Assembly (NCBI GenBank): GCA_035447945.1
Contig: DAOTHZ010000002.1
Location: 1 to 64,000 of the forward strand
DNA length: 64,000 nt
Source of the DNA: Syntrophomonas_B sp035447945
GTDB lineage: Bacteria > Bacillota > Syntrophomonadia > Syntrophomonadales > Syntrophomonadaceae
Direction: 5' to 3'
Both the position numbers and the translations under genes were made by a program. The number at the start of each line of letters is the position of its first letter. Position 1 is the first letter of the stretch. Of the stretch, positions 24,797 to 33,873 are shown piece by piece. The notes under the pieces were generated by a model, which saw only the letters and a list, made by a program, of their open reading frames with translations, was not told the DNA's origin and searched no databases.

Positions 24797-25851
24797 CAGA
24801 ACCCCTCCCTTTCTGCAATTCTCTCGATTTCCCGCAGGATTTCTTCGGGATTGGGAGTGATGCCGATGCGTCCGTAGAAATCAACCGGAGCCTTTCCGGC
24901 CACAGCCAGGCGGATGTCTTCCACCATTTGCCCCATGCTGATCTCCACTGACAGAAATCTCCGGGCGGTTTGGGCTGCTTTAATAATTGGCTCATCCGGG
25001 AACGGCCAGAGGGTAACCGGACGAATCATGCCAACTTTCAAGCCCTTTTTGCGGGCATCCATAACCGCTCTTCTAACAACTCTGGCCATCAGTCCAAAAG
25101 CCACGACCACCAAGTCGGCATTTTCCGTCAGATAGGTTTCTGCTCTTTTTTCCCGACGCATTATTTCATCGTATTTGCTTTGCAGATGATGGTTGCGTTC
25201 TTCCAGAAATTCCGGCGAGAGATGCAGGGTATTGATGACATTGGGCGCTCGTCCCTGACAGCCGGTGGTAGCCCATGGTTTTTCATAAAATTGTTGCACC
25301 GGTTCTCGAATCAGAATTGGCTCCATCATCTGCCCCAGCGTTCCCTCCGCCATGATCATGACTGGTGTGCGGTAGCGGTCGGCCAGATCGAAAGCCTCAA
25401 TGGCAAAGTCCATCATTTCCTGTACCCCGGAAGGTGCCAGAACAATGACGCGATAGTCGCCGTGTCCCCCTCCCCGGGTTGCCTGAAAATAATCCGACTG
25501 GGCCGGTTGGATGCCGCCCAGACCAGGTCCGCCGCGGGAAATGTTGACAATCAAGCAGGGCAGTTCAGCTTCCGCAATAAAGGATATCCCTTCCTGTTTC
25601 AAACTGATACCCGGACCGGAGGAAGCAGTCATCACCCGATGACCGGTAGCGGCTCCGCCATAGACCATATTAATCGCAGCCAGTTCACTCTCAGCCTGTA
25701 CAAAAACGCCGTCCAGCTTGGGAAATTTACGAGCCATATACTCAGCGATTTCGCTGGAAGGGGTGATGGGATAGCCAAAAAAGGCTTTGCAGCCTGCAAT
25801 CAACGCACCTTCAGCCAGGGCTTCATTGCCTTTCATTAAAACCTTTTGCAT
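24796..25851 (-). CDS. korA: 2-oxoacid:ferredoxin oxidoreductase, alpha subunit
   Basis: 351 residues from the ATG after AAGGAG. KGNEALAEGALIAGCKAFFGYPITPSSEI and TASSGPGISLKQEGI are conserved in alpha subunits; GYPITPSSE contacts the substrate end. It follows the ferredoxin-like subunit after 1 base, giving the order delta-alpha-beta-gamma. Confidence 0.95.
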   Translation of the reverse strand: MQKVLMKGNEALAEGALIAGCKAFFGYPITPSSEIAEYMARKFPKLDGVFVQAESELAAINMVYGGAATGHRVMTASSGPGISLKQEGISFIAEAELPCLIVNISRGGPGLGGIQPAQSDYFQATRGGGHGDYRVIVLAPSGVQEMMDFAIEAFDLADRYRTPVMIMAEGTLGQMMEPILIREPVQQFYEKPWATTGCQGRAPNVINTLHLSPEFLEERNHHLQSKYDEIMRREKRAETYLTENADLVVVAFGLMARVVRRAVMDARKKGLKVGMIRPVTLWPFPDEPIIKAAQTARRFLSVEISMGQMVEDIRLAVAGKAPVDFYGRIGITPNPEEILREIERIAEREGF

Positions 25852-25852
25852 G

Positions 25853-26071
25853 CTACTTCTCCTTTTCCACCGCAATAATCAAATCTGGACACATCAAGGC
25901 ACATATGCCGCAACCGGTGCATTCTTCCGCTCGCAGGATACTGACAGGGTGGTAACCCAGAATATTGATGACCTTTTCATCCAGTCCCAGAATACCTTGG
26001 GGGCAAAAGGCAACACACAACTCGCATGCCTTGCATTGATCAATATGAAAATAAACCCGGCCCTTGGCCAT
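25853..26071 (-). CDS. korD: 2-oxoacid:ferredoxin oxidoreductase, delta (4Fe-4S) subunit
   Basis: About 72 residues with two ferredoxin motifs, CKACELCVAFCP and CTGCGICALMCP, for two [4Fe-4S] clusters that carry electrons from the TPP site to ferredoxin. The chosen ATG is 9 bases after AAAGGGG; one three codons earlier is possible. Confidence 0.94.
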   Translation of the reverse strand: MAKGRVYFHIDQCKACELCVAFCPQGILGLDEKVINILGYHPVSILRAEECTGCGICALMCPDLIIAVEKEK

Positions 26072-26095
26072 CCTTCTCATCCCCTTTATCTACAC

Positions 26096-26758
26096 TTATT
26101 GCAGCCAGGCAGGTCTCAAATAACGTGTGATGGGCTGTAAATCTTTGCCGAAATCATGAACCAGATCATCATAAAATTGATCTTCGGCAGCCAGCCAGCT
26201 GACCGGCAATTGCATGGCCTGGGCATAGGCCGTTACAATGTGGTGCCCGTTCCTGATCAAGTCCGGATTGGTTTCAGCCATTAAGTTGGGGTTGCTGATC
26301 AAGCCGGTAAAAGTTAAATTGGCCGCGTTTTCCAGCAATACTCGCAATTCCATGACCAAATCCAGATTCCCGGCAAAGGGCCGGTACGGATTCAGTACCA
26401 GATAAAACCGATAATCGCTGTCCTTAATATAGCGGCTCAAGTAACCCAAAACCATGGCGCCCACTTCATCGCCGGCCACATCAATAACAATCTCAACATC
26501 TTCCCGCAAAAAGCCAATAATCTCCGGAGGAACACTGGGCACATCTCCCAAAGACAGTTCTCCGGCAGGAGCCAGCAGCTTGATTCCCCGGGCTTCCAGC
26601 ATATCTTTGACGTTTCGGGAAGCAAAATAGGGATTGACCAAATCCAGATCGGCCAGAATAACGTTATCCGCGAAATGGCTTATATCCAAGGCATAATTAA
26701 TGGCCAGTTCGGACTTGCCGCTGCCGAACCCGCCCGCAAATATTGTTACAGTTGCCAA
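26096..26758 (-). CDS. P-loop ATPase of unknown role, first gene of the kor operon
   Basis: 220 residues. A Walker A loop AGGFGSGKSE at 8-17, then ILADLDLVNPYFASR (a MinD/ArsA-like DxDxxN stretch) and IVIDVAGDEVG as Walker B region. The pattern is a SIMIBI-class ATPase/GTPase like those used for metal or Fe-S centre delivery, but no specific family is recognised. TTG start behind GAGGAT. It is 24 bases from the delta subunit and probably shares its transcript, so a maturation or chaperone role is conceivable; this is inference. Confidence 0.72.
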   Translation of the reverse strand: MATVTIFAGGFGSGKSELAINYALDISHFADNVILADLDLVNPYFASRNVKDMLEARGIKLLAPAGELSLGDVPSVPPEIIGFLREDVEIVIDVAGDEVGAMVLGYLSRYIKDSDYRFYLVLNPYRPFAGNLDLVMELRVLLENAANLTFTGLISNPNLMAETNPDLIRNGHHIVTAYAQAMQLPVSWLAAEDQFYDDLVHDFGKDLQPITRYLRPAWLQ

Positions 26759-26926
26759 ACTTATCCTCTTCCTGCATAAAATTCTTATTGAGTAATACTA
26801 CCTGAGGATTTTTCGAAAAGCAATAAAAAATATACCCGTTTAATGAAACCGGCTGCTTCATAATCATCCAGTTCGTCACTTCTCCGTTATGCCAAACCAA
26901 AATCCCTCCCCCGCGGAGGACGGCAA

Positions 26927-27355
26927 TCAGTTGAGATTGTTTATCCTTTTCAGTAAATATTCCTTGTAATCCTGCAGTTCCTCATTGGCTTTGTATAAGA
27001 TGCGCTCTACCTCGGCTTTGGAAAGGGTCACATCTTCGGGCTCGAGAACCGTAACCGTACAGAATCCTTCCTTCATAGAAAACTTGAGGGCGTCCTCCAG
27101 GTGGTCGGCAGAAATGGTGATGAACACTGGTGCATAAGCAACTTCCTTGCGGTTAACCTCGTCAAAGACCGTATAGACTTCACTGCTCATATCGATGTCT
27201 TCTATCCGGATCCCCTGACTGGGCACATTTCTCAACAAGGCAACTTTCTGTTGTCTGGTCTCCTCCGCGATTTGTTCAATGCTTTTTTTGCCGAACACCT
27301 TGCCGGATTTCCCCCTGCCCGGGTAGTCAAACCTCAGTTTGATCTTGATGGCCAT
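26927..27355 (-). CDS. Conserved-looking protein of unknown function
   Basis: 142 residues from an ATG 9 bases after GAAGGAG. It begins MAIKIKLRFDYPGRGKSGKVFG and ends in a helical charged tail (YKANEELQDYKEYLLKR). The middle (RIEDIDMSSEVYTVFDEVN, then a beta-alpha-beta segment) could be a small ACT- or ferredoxin-like fold. I do not recognise it. The start overlaps the end of the pseudouridine synthase gene by 29 bases, implying coupling. The 168 bases downstream to the ATPase gene show nothing further. Confidence 0.65.
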   Translation of the reverse strand: MAIKIKLRFDYPGRGKSGKVFGKKSIEQIAEETRQQKVALLRNVPSQGIRIEDIDMSSEVYTVFDEVNRKEVAYAPVFITISADHLEDALKFSMKEGFCTVTVLEPEDVTLSKAEVERILYKANEELQDYKEYLLKRINNLN

Positions 27356-28103
27356 CAGTTTCATCTCCTTCTCTCTCGTACCCGTCTGTTCCCCTGGCAC
27401 AATCTTTAAGCGCTACGACTTCCTGATCAGTCAGCAGCCGGTAATGTCCTTCCTCCACTCCATGCAGGGAGAGGAAAGCCAGACCGGTTCGCTTCAAACT
27501 GATGACAGGGTGACCGATGGCGGCACACATTCTTTTTATCTGCCGTTTGCGACCTTCATGGATCGAAATCTCCAGCAAGCAGTCGCCCCCTTCATACAGC
27601 AACTTAACCTGGGCTGGTGCCGTCAGGCCGTCTTCCAGCAGCAAACCCTGGCGCATTTTCTGCAGTTTCAGTGCACTCACCTGCCCCTTGACCAGGGCTT
27701 CGTAGGTTTTGATCATTTTATAGCGGGGATGCATGATCAAGTTGGCAAATTCCCCGTCATTGCTTAAAAGCAGCAAGCCGGAGGTATCATAATCCAGTCT
27801 GCCTACGGGATAAATGCGCGCTTCCATATCTCCCAGCAAATTAAGCACCGTCGGGCGTCCTTGGGGGTCTTCAACACTGCAGATAAATCCCGCCGGCTTG
27901 TTCAACAGCACATAAACCAAGCGGGGTAAGCAGTTGTTTACCATCTGCCCGCGGTACTCGACCCGATCCCGGCCAGGTTCCACTTGGATGCCCATGGCGG
28001 TGACCTGTTGTCCGTTCACCTTAATCTCGCCGTTTTTGATCATCTGCTCGGCATGACGTCGGGAGGCGATTCCAGCCTGGGCCAGATATTTGGCTAATCT
28101 CAA
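27327..28103 (-). CDS. rluB: RsuA/RluB-family pseudouridine synthase
   Basis: 258 residues. An S4 RNA-binding domain (about 1-60, AKYLAQAGIASRRHAEQMI) precedes the catalytic domain with GRLDYDTSGLLLLSNDG, whose aspartate is the nucleophile. RluB-like enzymes modify 23S rRNA. The start is TTG behind AAGGAAGGG. The last ~15 residues are a hydrophilic tail overlapping the next gene. Exact rRNA site is inferred only from family. Confidence 0.92.
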   Translation of the reverse strand: MRLAKYLAQAGIASRRHAEQMIKNGEIKVNGQQVTAMGIQVEPGRDRVEYRGQMVNNCLPRLVYVLLNKPAGFICSVEDPQGRPTVLNLLGDMEARIYPVGRLDYDTSGLLLLSNDGEFANLIMHPRYKMIKTYEALVKGQVSALKLQKMRQGLLLEDGLTAPAQVKLLYEGGDCLLEISIHEGRKRQIKRMCAAIGHPVISLKRTGLAFLSLHGVEEGHYRLLTDQEVVALKDCARGTDGYEREGDETDGHQDQTEV

Positions 28104-28343
28104 TGCACGTTCCCTTCCTTAAAAAGAAAAAAGTCCGTTTCGCTCAACACGATGGTATATTTTTTCATTTTAGCATTCTTTTCAACAGCTGTTAATCTCT
28201 TTATGGTCTAACGTTCCAGGCGCAACCATCTCGGCGTTGTTTCAATCAACGAGGTTCGGTAATCTCATTGTAAAGCAAGACTTGCCCGACCGATATCTGT
28301 TATGATAAACAAGGAAACGAAAAATATGCCTGGAGGAAAGCCA

Positions 28344-28919
28344 ATGGACAAAACCTTTACCGTCGACAAAGAACGCATTGAAAAAGCAATCAAAGAGGTC
28401 CTGCTGGCCATCGGGGAAAACCCGGAAAGAGAAGGGGTTAAAAACACACCTGCCCGGGTAGCCCGGATGTATGAAGAACTCTTTTGGGGCATGAACACCG
28501 ACCCGCGTGACTTTCTGGACGTTTCTTTTACGGAATACCACGATGAGCTGGTATTGGTCAAGGACATCCCCATCTATTCCATGTGTGAGCATCATTTTTT
28601 GCCTTTTTATGGCGTCGCCCATATCGCCTACATTCCAAAGGGCGGCAAGGTAGTGGGAATCAGCAAACTGGCCCGGGTGGCTGAAGCCTATGCCCATCGC
28701 CCGCAGTTGCAGGAAAGACTAACCTCCCAGATCGCTGATTGTATTTTCGAAACACTGAATCCCATGGGCGTCGGGGTGGTAATCCAGGCCGAGCATATGT
28801 GCATGACCATGCGGGGCGTAAAAAAACCAGGGTCTCTCACCGTCACCTCAGCCGTGCGCGGTATTTTCGAAACCCGGTCACAAACCCGGGCAGAATTGTT
28901 CTCGCTGATCTTAAAATAA
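28344..28919 (+). CDS. folE: GTP cyclohydrolase I
   Basis: 191 residues from the ATG after GGAGG. It converts GTP to dihydroneopterin triphosphate for folate. NPEREGVKNTPARVARMYEELF, the zinc ligands in MCEHHFLPF and HMCMTMRGV, and SKLARV are present. It is alone on the plus strand between minus-strand genes; 28104-28343 upstream shows no other gene. Tetrahydrofolate links it to the nearby fhs. Confidence 0.97.
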   Translation: MDKTFTVDKERIEKAIKEVLLAIGENPEREGVKNTPARVARMYEELFWGMNTDPRDFLDVSFTEYHDELVLVKDIPIYSMCEHHFLPFYGVAHIAYIPKGGKVVGISKLARVAEAYAHRPQLQERLTSQIADCIFETLNPMGVGVVIQAEHMCMTMRGVKKPGSLTVTSAVRGIFETRSQTRAELFSLILK

Positions 28920-28994
28920 GATTGTGAGGAGTTGTCATGATTAAGGGCGTTTTTTGATGCCCTTTCGGAACAAGATGCACCTCTTGAATAAATC

Positions 28995-29031
28995 AAGACC
29001 GATGGTGATATTTTCATCCGCCATCGGTCTT
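28995..29031. terminator. Inverted repeat between convergent folE and fhs
   Basis: AAGACCGATGG and CCATCGGTCTT, perfect 11-base arms. Followed by a moderate T-rich stretch on either side; a probable shared terminator. A second smaller hairpin AAGGGC/GCCCTT is at 28944-28965. Confidence 0.6.
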
Positions 29032-29117
29032 CGTTTGCTCTTCTATGATTTTACCGTTGGGCGATCAGCCCTTGGTTGCGAAAAGTTATGCCAACACCAG
29101 CCGGGTTGCGGAAAAGT

Positions 29118-30785
29118 TTAAAACAATCCAACGATCTCCCCGCTGGGCAGGATGTCGATTTTTTCAGCCGCCGGCGTCTTGCCCAGACCCGGCATGGTCA
29201 TGATGGCTCCCGCCAGGGCAACGATGAAGCCTGCTCCGGCAGCTAGTCGGACTTCCCGGACGGTGACTGTAAATCCGGTGGGTCGGCCCAGCGCATTGGC
29301 ATCATCACTAAGTGAGTATTGGGTCTTGGCCATGCATATAGGAAGATTTCCGTAGCCAAGTTCTTCAAAACGGCGAATCATATTGTCTGCTTCCTTGTTG
29401 TACTGAACTCCGTCGGCGCCGTAAATCTGTTTGCAAATGGTTTCGATCTTGGCTTTGACCGGCATTTCCAGCTCATACAGGAATCTAAATGTGCTGGGGG
29501 TTTCCGCCGCTGTAATGACTTTACGGGCCAATTCCTCACCACCCGCGCCACCTTCGGCCCAAACCCGGGATACTGCCATTTCAGCACCCAGCGCCCGGCA
29601 TTTCTCTCTGACAAATTCGATTTCTTCCGGCGTATCGCCCGGGAATTCATTGAGGGCCACTACCACTGGAGGACCGTATTGGTTAAGGTTCTCGAGTTGT
29701 TTTTCCAGATTGCTGACACCTTTGGCCAGGGCTTCCATATTCACTTCGGCTAACTTGTCCTTCTTTACGCCGCCGTGGTTTTTAAGTGCTCTGACGGTGG
29801 CTACCAGCACCAGGGCATCTGGTTTCAAACCGGCAAAACGACACTTGAGGTCAAGGAATTTTTCCGCTCCCAGATCGGCTCCAAAGCCGGCCTCGGTAAT
29901 TAGATAATCCCCCAGTTTCAGTCCCATTTGCGTAGCCATGACACTGTTGCAGCCATGAGCAATATTGGCAAACGGTCCGCCATGTACGAATGCCGGAGTA
30001 TTTTCCACCGTCTGGACCAAATTGGGTTTGATGGCATCCTTCATGAGCAGCGCCATGGAGCCTGCTGCATGAAGATCATTGGCGGTAACCGGCTGGCCGT
30101 CATAGGTGTAGGCAACCACCATGCGTTTAAACCGATCTTTCAGATCCATTAAATCCGAAGCAAGACATAGTTCGGCCATAACTTCTGAGGCCACACTAAT
30201 ATCAAACCCTGACTCCCTTGGAATTCCGTCGGCTTTTCCGCCCAGTCCCAAAACAATATTGCGCAGTGCCCGCTCATTCAGATCCATGGCCCGACGCAAT
30301 ACGATCTGACGGGGATCTATATTTAGGCGGTTGCCCTGATGGATATGGTTGTCCAGCAATGCTGCCAGCAGATTGTGCGCTGTGGTAACGGCATGAATAT
30401 CTCCGGTAAAATGCAGATTAATGTCTTCCATGGGCAGTACCTGTGCATAACCGCCTCCAGCCGCACCGCCTTTGACACCAAAGCTTGGCCCCAGGGACGG
30501 TTCCCGCAACGCAATGATGGCCTTTTGTCCGAGGCGGTTGAGCGCCATCCCCAAACCCACCGTAGTGGTGGTTTTCCCTTCCCCGGCCGGGGTTGGATTG
30601 ATGGCGGTTACCAGCACCAGTTTGCCGTTGGGACGGTCCTTGATTTTTTCCCATGTTTCCAGGGTAACCTTGGCCTTGTACTTCCCGTATAATTCTATAT
30701 CATCATCGTTCAGCCCAATATAGCGTGCAATTTCAGTAATTGGCTGCATGATCGCCTGTTGGGCAATTTCAATATCGCTTTTCAA
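29118..30785 (-). CDS. fhs: Formate-tetrahydrofolate ligase
   Basis: 555 residues from the TTG at 30785 after GAGGGG, the usual family length. It makes 10-formyl-THF from formate and ATP. The P-loop TPAGEGKTTTT spans 65-75, with EPSLGPSFGVKGGAAGGG (formate/ATP site) following. In anaerobes it serves the Wood-Ljungdahl methyl branch or purine and formyl-Met supply; no other Wood-Ljungdahl gene is in the window. Confidence 0.97.
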   Translation of the reverse strand: MKSDIEIAQQAIMQPITEIARYIGLNDDDIELYGKYKAKVTLETWEKIKDRPNGKLVLVTAINPTPAGEGKTTTTVGLGMALNRLGQKAIIALREPSLGPSFGVKGGAAGGGYAQVLPMEDINLHFTGDIHAVTTAHNLLAALLDNHIHQGNRLNIDPRQIVLRRAMDLNERALRNIVLGLGGKADGIPRESGFDISVASEVMAELCLASDLMDLKDRFKRMVVAYTYDGQPVTANDLHAAGSMALLMKDAIKPNLVQTVENTPAFVHGGPFANIAHGCNSVMATQMGLKLGDYLITEAGFGADLGAEKFLDLKCRFAGLKPDALVLVATVRALKNHGGVKKDKLAEVNMEALAKGVSNLEKQLENLNQYGPPVVVALNEFPGDTPEEIEFVREKCRALGAEMAVSRVWAEGGAGGEELARKVITAAETPSTFRFLYELEMPVKAKIETICKQIYGADGVQYNKEADNMIRRFEELGYGNLPICMAKTQYSLSDDANALGRPTGFTVTVREVRLAAGAGFIVALAGAIMTMPGLGKTPAAEKIDILPSGEIVGLF

Positions 30786-30856
30786 TCTGCTACCCCTCTC
30801 ATAAATGTTTTTACGGTAATTGTTTTTTATCTTGCCAATCTTCACAATTCTGCATT

Positions 30857-30885
30857 ATTATACCCTGACCAATCAGGCAAGTCCA
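30857..30885 (-). promoter_or_regulatory. Possible promoter of fhs
   Basis: Minus strand TATAAT (30862-30857) with TGGACT 17 bases upstream. The -10 is perfect, the -35 weak. Confidence 0.45.
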
Positions 30886-30891
30886 GCCATG

Positions 30892-31425
30892 CTATGAAAA
30901 TAAATGATGGCATATATAAATGGAAGCAACCAAGCCGGTTATATCTGCACTGAGTCCCGTGAGCAAGGCATAACGGTAGCGTTTTATCCCCACCGAACCG
31001 AAGTACACCGTCAAAACAAAAAAGGTCGTATCGGTTGTGCCCTGCATCACCGAGGCCATTCTCCCGATCAGAGAATCCGGTCCGTATTGCCGAATCAACT
31101 CGGTTGCCAGGCCCAGCGCGCCGCTGCCGGAAAGCGGACGCATTACGGCCAGCGGCATTACTTCGGCCGGGGCTCCTATTTTTTGCATCAACGGCACGAT
31201 GGCAGAGATGACATAATCCATCGCTCCGGAAGCACGAAAGACAGCGATCGCCACCAGCATTCCCACCAGAAAAGGAATGATTTTGACGGCTGTATAAAAG
31301 CCTTCTTCCGCCCCTTCAACAAACGTTTCATAGACCGGCAAACGTTTTAAAAAACCATAAATCGGAATGGTCAGCAGGAGAAAAGGAATCGCCCAGCGGG
31401 AAACAGTGTCCAGGATGGCCAGCAT
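30892..31425 (-). CDS. spmB: Spore maturation protein SpmB
   Basis: 177 residues, multi-helix membrane protein. IYGFLKRLPVYETFVEGAEEGF, the RASGAMD stretch and MRPLSGSGALG are SpmB motifs of the nucleoside-recognition (gate) domain family. With SpmA it is needed for spore core dehydration in Bacillus. Follows spmA by 5 bases. Confidence 0.93.
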   Translation of the reverse strand: MLAILDTVSRWAIPFLLLTIPIYGFLKRLPVYETFVEGAEEGFYTAVKIIPFLVGMLVAIAVFRASGAMDYVISAIVPLMQKIGAPAEVMPLAVMRPLSGSGALGLATELIRQYGPDSLIGRMASVMQGTTDTTFFVLTVYFGSVGIKRYRYALLTGLSADITGLVASIYICHHLFS

Positions 31426-31430
31426 ACTTC

Positions 31431-32024
31431 CTACCTCCCTGAATGGCTCAGATTTCTGAACAGCCAATCCAGGGTCACGGCAACAACACTGGCGCAGCAG
31501 GTGGCAAAGATACAGGCACCTACGATTTCTGTGGGGTTGGCCGACCCGTATGACACTCGAATGCCAATAATGGTTGCCGGAATCAGCGTGATACAGGAAG
31601 TATTCAGGGCCAGAAAGGTACACATGGCGGGAGAGGCTTGATCACTTCCGCCATTTAACTGCTGCATTTCCTGCATGGCTTTCATGCCAAAAGGGGTGGC
31701 AGCGTTGCCCAGCCCCAGCATGTTGGCGCTGAGATTTAAGACAATGGCCCCCATGGCCGGATGCCCGGCCGGGATGGAAGGAAAAAGCCATTTGAGCAAG
31801 GGATTCAACAGATAGGCCAGGATTCGGATCAAACCACCTTTTTCAGCAATCTTCATGATCCCCAGCCACAGCGCCATAATACCGATCAAATTAAAGCACA
31901 CCTCAACGGCATCGCGCGCCGCACCCAGCGCCGCCTGGCTGACCACTTCAATATTACCGTTGCAGGCAGCGGCGATGATGCCTGAAGCCAGCAGCAAAAG
32001 CCAAATCACATTTAACAAATCCAT
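31431..32024 (-). CDS. spmA: Spore maturation protein SpmA
   Basis: 197 residues. It aligns by eye with Bacillus SpmA along its length: FNLIGIMALWLGIMKIAEKGG, HPAMGAIVLNLSANMLGLGNAATPFG and FLALNTSCITLIPATIIG. The start is either ATG at 32024 or GTG 5 codons earlier. The dacB gene usually upstream in Bacillus is not here; ytfJ lies upstream instead, beyond a terminator. Confidence 0.94.
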   Translation of the reverse strand: MDLLNVIWLLLLASGIIAAACNGNIEVVSQAALGAARDAVEVCFNLIGIMALWLGIMKIAEKGGLIRILAYLLNPLLKWLFPSIPAGHPAMGAIVLNLSANMLGLGNAATPFGMKAMQEMQQLNGGSDQASPAMCTFLALNTSCITLIPATIIGIRVSYGSANPTEIVGACIFATCCASVVAVTLDWLFRNLSHSGR

Positions 32025-32071
32025 CCCCCCTGCTTGCACAAATCCTGTTTAAGCAAGTTATGAAAGGGGGC

Positions 32072-32104
32072 CGGAAAATAGAACAACCCGCTTTTATGCG
32101 GGCT
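32072..32104 (-). terminator. Terminator after ytfJ
   Basis: Minus strand CCCGC-ATAAAA-GCGGG followed by TTGTTCTATTTT. Moderate U tract. Confidence 0.55.
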
Positions 32105-32153
32105 GTCATCCAGGCAGGCAAAGGCCTGGCATTATTCGCTGCCGTGCCCTGCT

Positions 32154-32582
32154 TTAATGGGCTGCAGTTCCCTCTGCTTCATGGCGGTTGCGTCGTTCCA
32201 TCAAGCCTTCCAACTTGTCGATGAGCTGCGGGGCCAGGTCGACCACTCTTTCGGCCAGGGTATTGCCATTGACGGAAAGCAATCGCACATCGTTCATCCT
32301 GACTACCAAAAAGCCCACTGGTTTAACGGATACGCCTGCTCCGCTGCCTCCTCCGAAAGGTATCTCCTGGCTCTTATTGCTGTTGTCAAACTCATACTCC
32401 CCGCCGCCGGCTGCAAATCCGCAAGCTACCTGGGAAACAGGAATGATCACCGTACCATCATTGGTTTCTACGGCATCGCCTACCACGGTATTGACATCCA
32501 CCATTTCCTTAATGCTTTCCATGGCGGTTTTCATCAACCCTTCAATAGGACGGCTGTTGCCGAAGTTTTGCTGCGATTCCAT
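32154..32582 (-). CDS. ytfJ: Sporulation protein YtfJ (GerW family)
   Basis: 142 residues. PIEGLMKTAMESIKEMVDVNTVVGDAV, then VIPVSQVACGFAAGGGEY, a GGGSGAGVSVKPVGFLVV loop and a C-terminal helix are typical of YtfJ/GerW, a spore germination protein in Bacillus. Its 5' end overlaps the DUF2953 gene by 41 bases, a pair often seen together in spore formers. Confidence 0.95.
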   Translation of the reverse strand: MESQQNFGNSRPIEGLMKTAMESIKEMVDVNTVVGDAVETNDGTVIIPVSQVACGFAAGGGEYEFDNSNKSQEIPFGGGSGAGVSVKPVGFLVVRMNDVRLLSVNGNTLAERVVDLAPQLIDKLEGLMERRNRHEAEGTAAH

Positions 32583-33201
32583 CCATCCACCACCTGACTT
32601 TCCATACTGTTAAATAGATTGTTATGGTGATAATATGTACGATTCGTATTTTTAATATACAATCAATTTGACTGGCAAAATCAGTGCTCAAATAATCCGG
32701 TTCCACCACCAGCTGCACCTTCTTAAGGTGACTGTGGCGGGTCAGCCAGTTCATCCCCCATCCTTTGATCATCCACAGCAGCCCGGTATAAATAGCTGCC
32801 CGCATGGCATCCTTTCCGCCCACCCGGCTTTCCCAGCTAAATTTTTCCATCACGGTCAAGGTCAGAATTTTTTTCAATACGACCCCCATTTGTTGTTCCC
32901 AGACGGACAACAAATGCAAACGTCGCGGCCGCAGCAGCTTCTTCAGGAATTGCTTCCAGCTGCTTGTTTGTTGGGTTTTAAAACTTTTTTGCCAGCGATC
33001 CATCAGTAAAGATTCCAGGAAATGTAAACGCGGATCGGTATAGTCATAGATTTGCTCAAAGCGATAAAAAGGCAGGCCGAAACGAATTTGTATCCCCTGA
33101 AACCGCTCATTGCCGGTCACCATGATTTCTATACGAAAGGTAATGTACAGCGATAATACCAGAGCCACAGCCAGAAAATTAAAAACGATATGGAATTTCA
33201 T
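32542..33201 (-). CDS. DUF2953-type protein, probable sporulation-linked
   Basis: 219 residues. One N-terminal membrane helix (about 4-22), then a basic domain with AAIYTGLLWMIKGWGMNWL and VEPDY, and a second hydrophobic stretch near the C-terminus (RIVHIITITIYLTVWKV). This is the layout of the DUF2953 proteins found next to ytfJ. Start is the second ATG, 7 bases after GGGAG. Function unknown; the fold may place it at the forespore membrane, which is inference. Confidence 0.78.
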   Translation of the reverse strand: MKFHIVFNFLAVALVLSLYITFRIEIMVTGNERFQGIQIRFGLPFYRFEQIYDYTDPRLHFLESLLMDRWQKSFKTQQTSSWKQFLKKLLRPRRLHLLSVWEQQMGVVLKKILTLTVMEKFSWESRVGGKDAMRAAIYTGLLWMIKGWGMNWLTRHSHLKKVQLVVEPDYLSTDFASQIDCILKIRIVHIITITIYLTVWKVRWWMDGIAAKLRQQPSY

Positions 33202-33257
33202 CGGCATTCTCCCGTTTTTCCATATCGTTCCCCGTTATTGAGCGGCTATGCAACAGA

Positions 33258-33815
33258 TTATGGTTTTTTGGCTTTCGCAATGGTGGTTTCGATCTCTCTT
33301 ACGATCTGTTCCATCTCCCGGGCAATGATCAGATTGCTGCGACCTTGCCGAAAGGTGGGACAATGCAAATTGTAGTCAAGGATCTTCTTGTCGATTTTCT
33401 CCAGATCGGCCTTTCTTTCCATGAAAAACAATTCCTTTTTATATTCAAACCGCTGCTGCGCCCGCTCGTCATGTTGATCCGTCCAGAACACCTGGCAGTA
33501 ACGTTTGAAATAATCGATTTCACGGCACAGTTTGTCCTGGGCTGCATCAATCTCCTTGCCCAATTCAATCCAATACGGGGCAAAATCGTTGTCTTTCAGG
33601 ATTTTATTCGCCATGCGCATTTCTGCCGGTTCAAATGGGTTTTCTTCCAAATTCAACGGCTTGCCGGCTCCGGCCAGATTGTCAAAGTCTCCACGTTGCC
33701 GGGCTTTGATGATTTGTTCTTCCACCAGGTCGCGGGTACTGCTCATATAGCGAGCCAGTTTTCGATTTTGCTGCGCTTTTTGCATGATTTCTTCTTCCAG
33801 GTCTTTGTTTCCCAT
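33258..33815 (-). CDS. DUF1992 (DnaJ-homologue C28-type) protein
   Basis: 185 residues. The N-terminal half VEEQIIKARQRGDFDNLAGAGKPLNLEENPF is the DUF1992 signature shared with eukaryotic DNAJC28; no J domain is present. The C-terminal half is helical and charged. Function in bacteria is not established. It is a separate gene 58 bases after scpB. Confidence 0.85.
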   Translation of the reverse strand: MGNKDLEEEIMQKAQQNRKLARYMSSTRDLVEEQIIKARQRGDFDNLAGAGKPLNLEENPFEPAEMRMANKILKDNDFAPYWIELGKEIDAAQDKLCREIDYFKRYCQVFWTDQHDERAQQRFEYKKELFFMERKADLEKIDKKILDYNLHCPTFRQGRSNLIIAREMEQIVREIETTIAKAKKP

Positions 33816-33873
33816 GGCTGGCTCTTCCTTTCCTCATCATGTCAATCGCAACCGCACTTGCCTGGTCAGTCGT

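Noticed and set aside
23507..25851. Pyruvate:ferredoxin oxidoreductase
   Set aside because: The subunit sizes, order and gamma/alpha motifs fit the kor/vor group rather than the single-chain or por-type enzyme of clostridia, though the substrate remains open.
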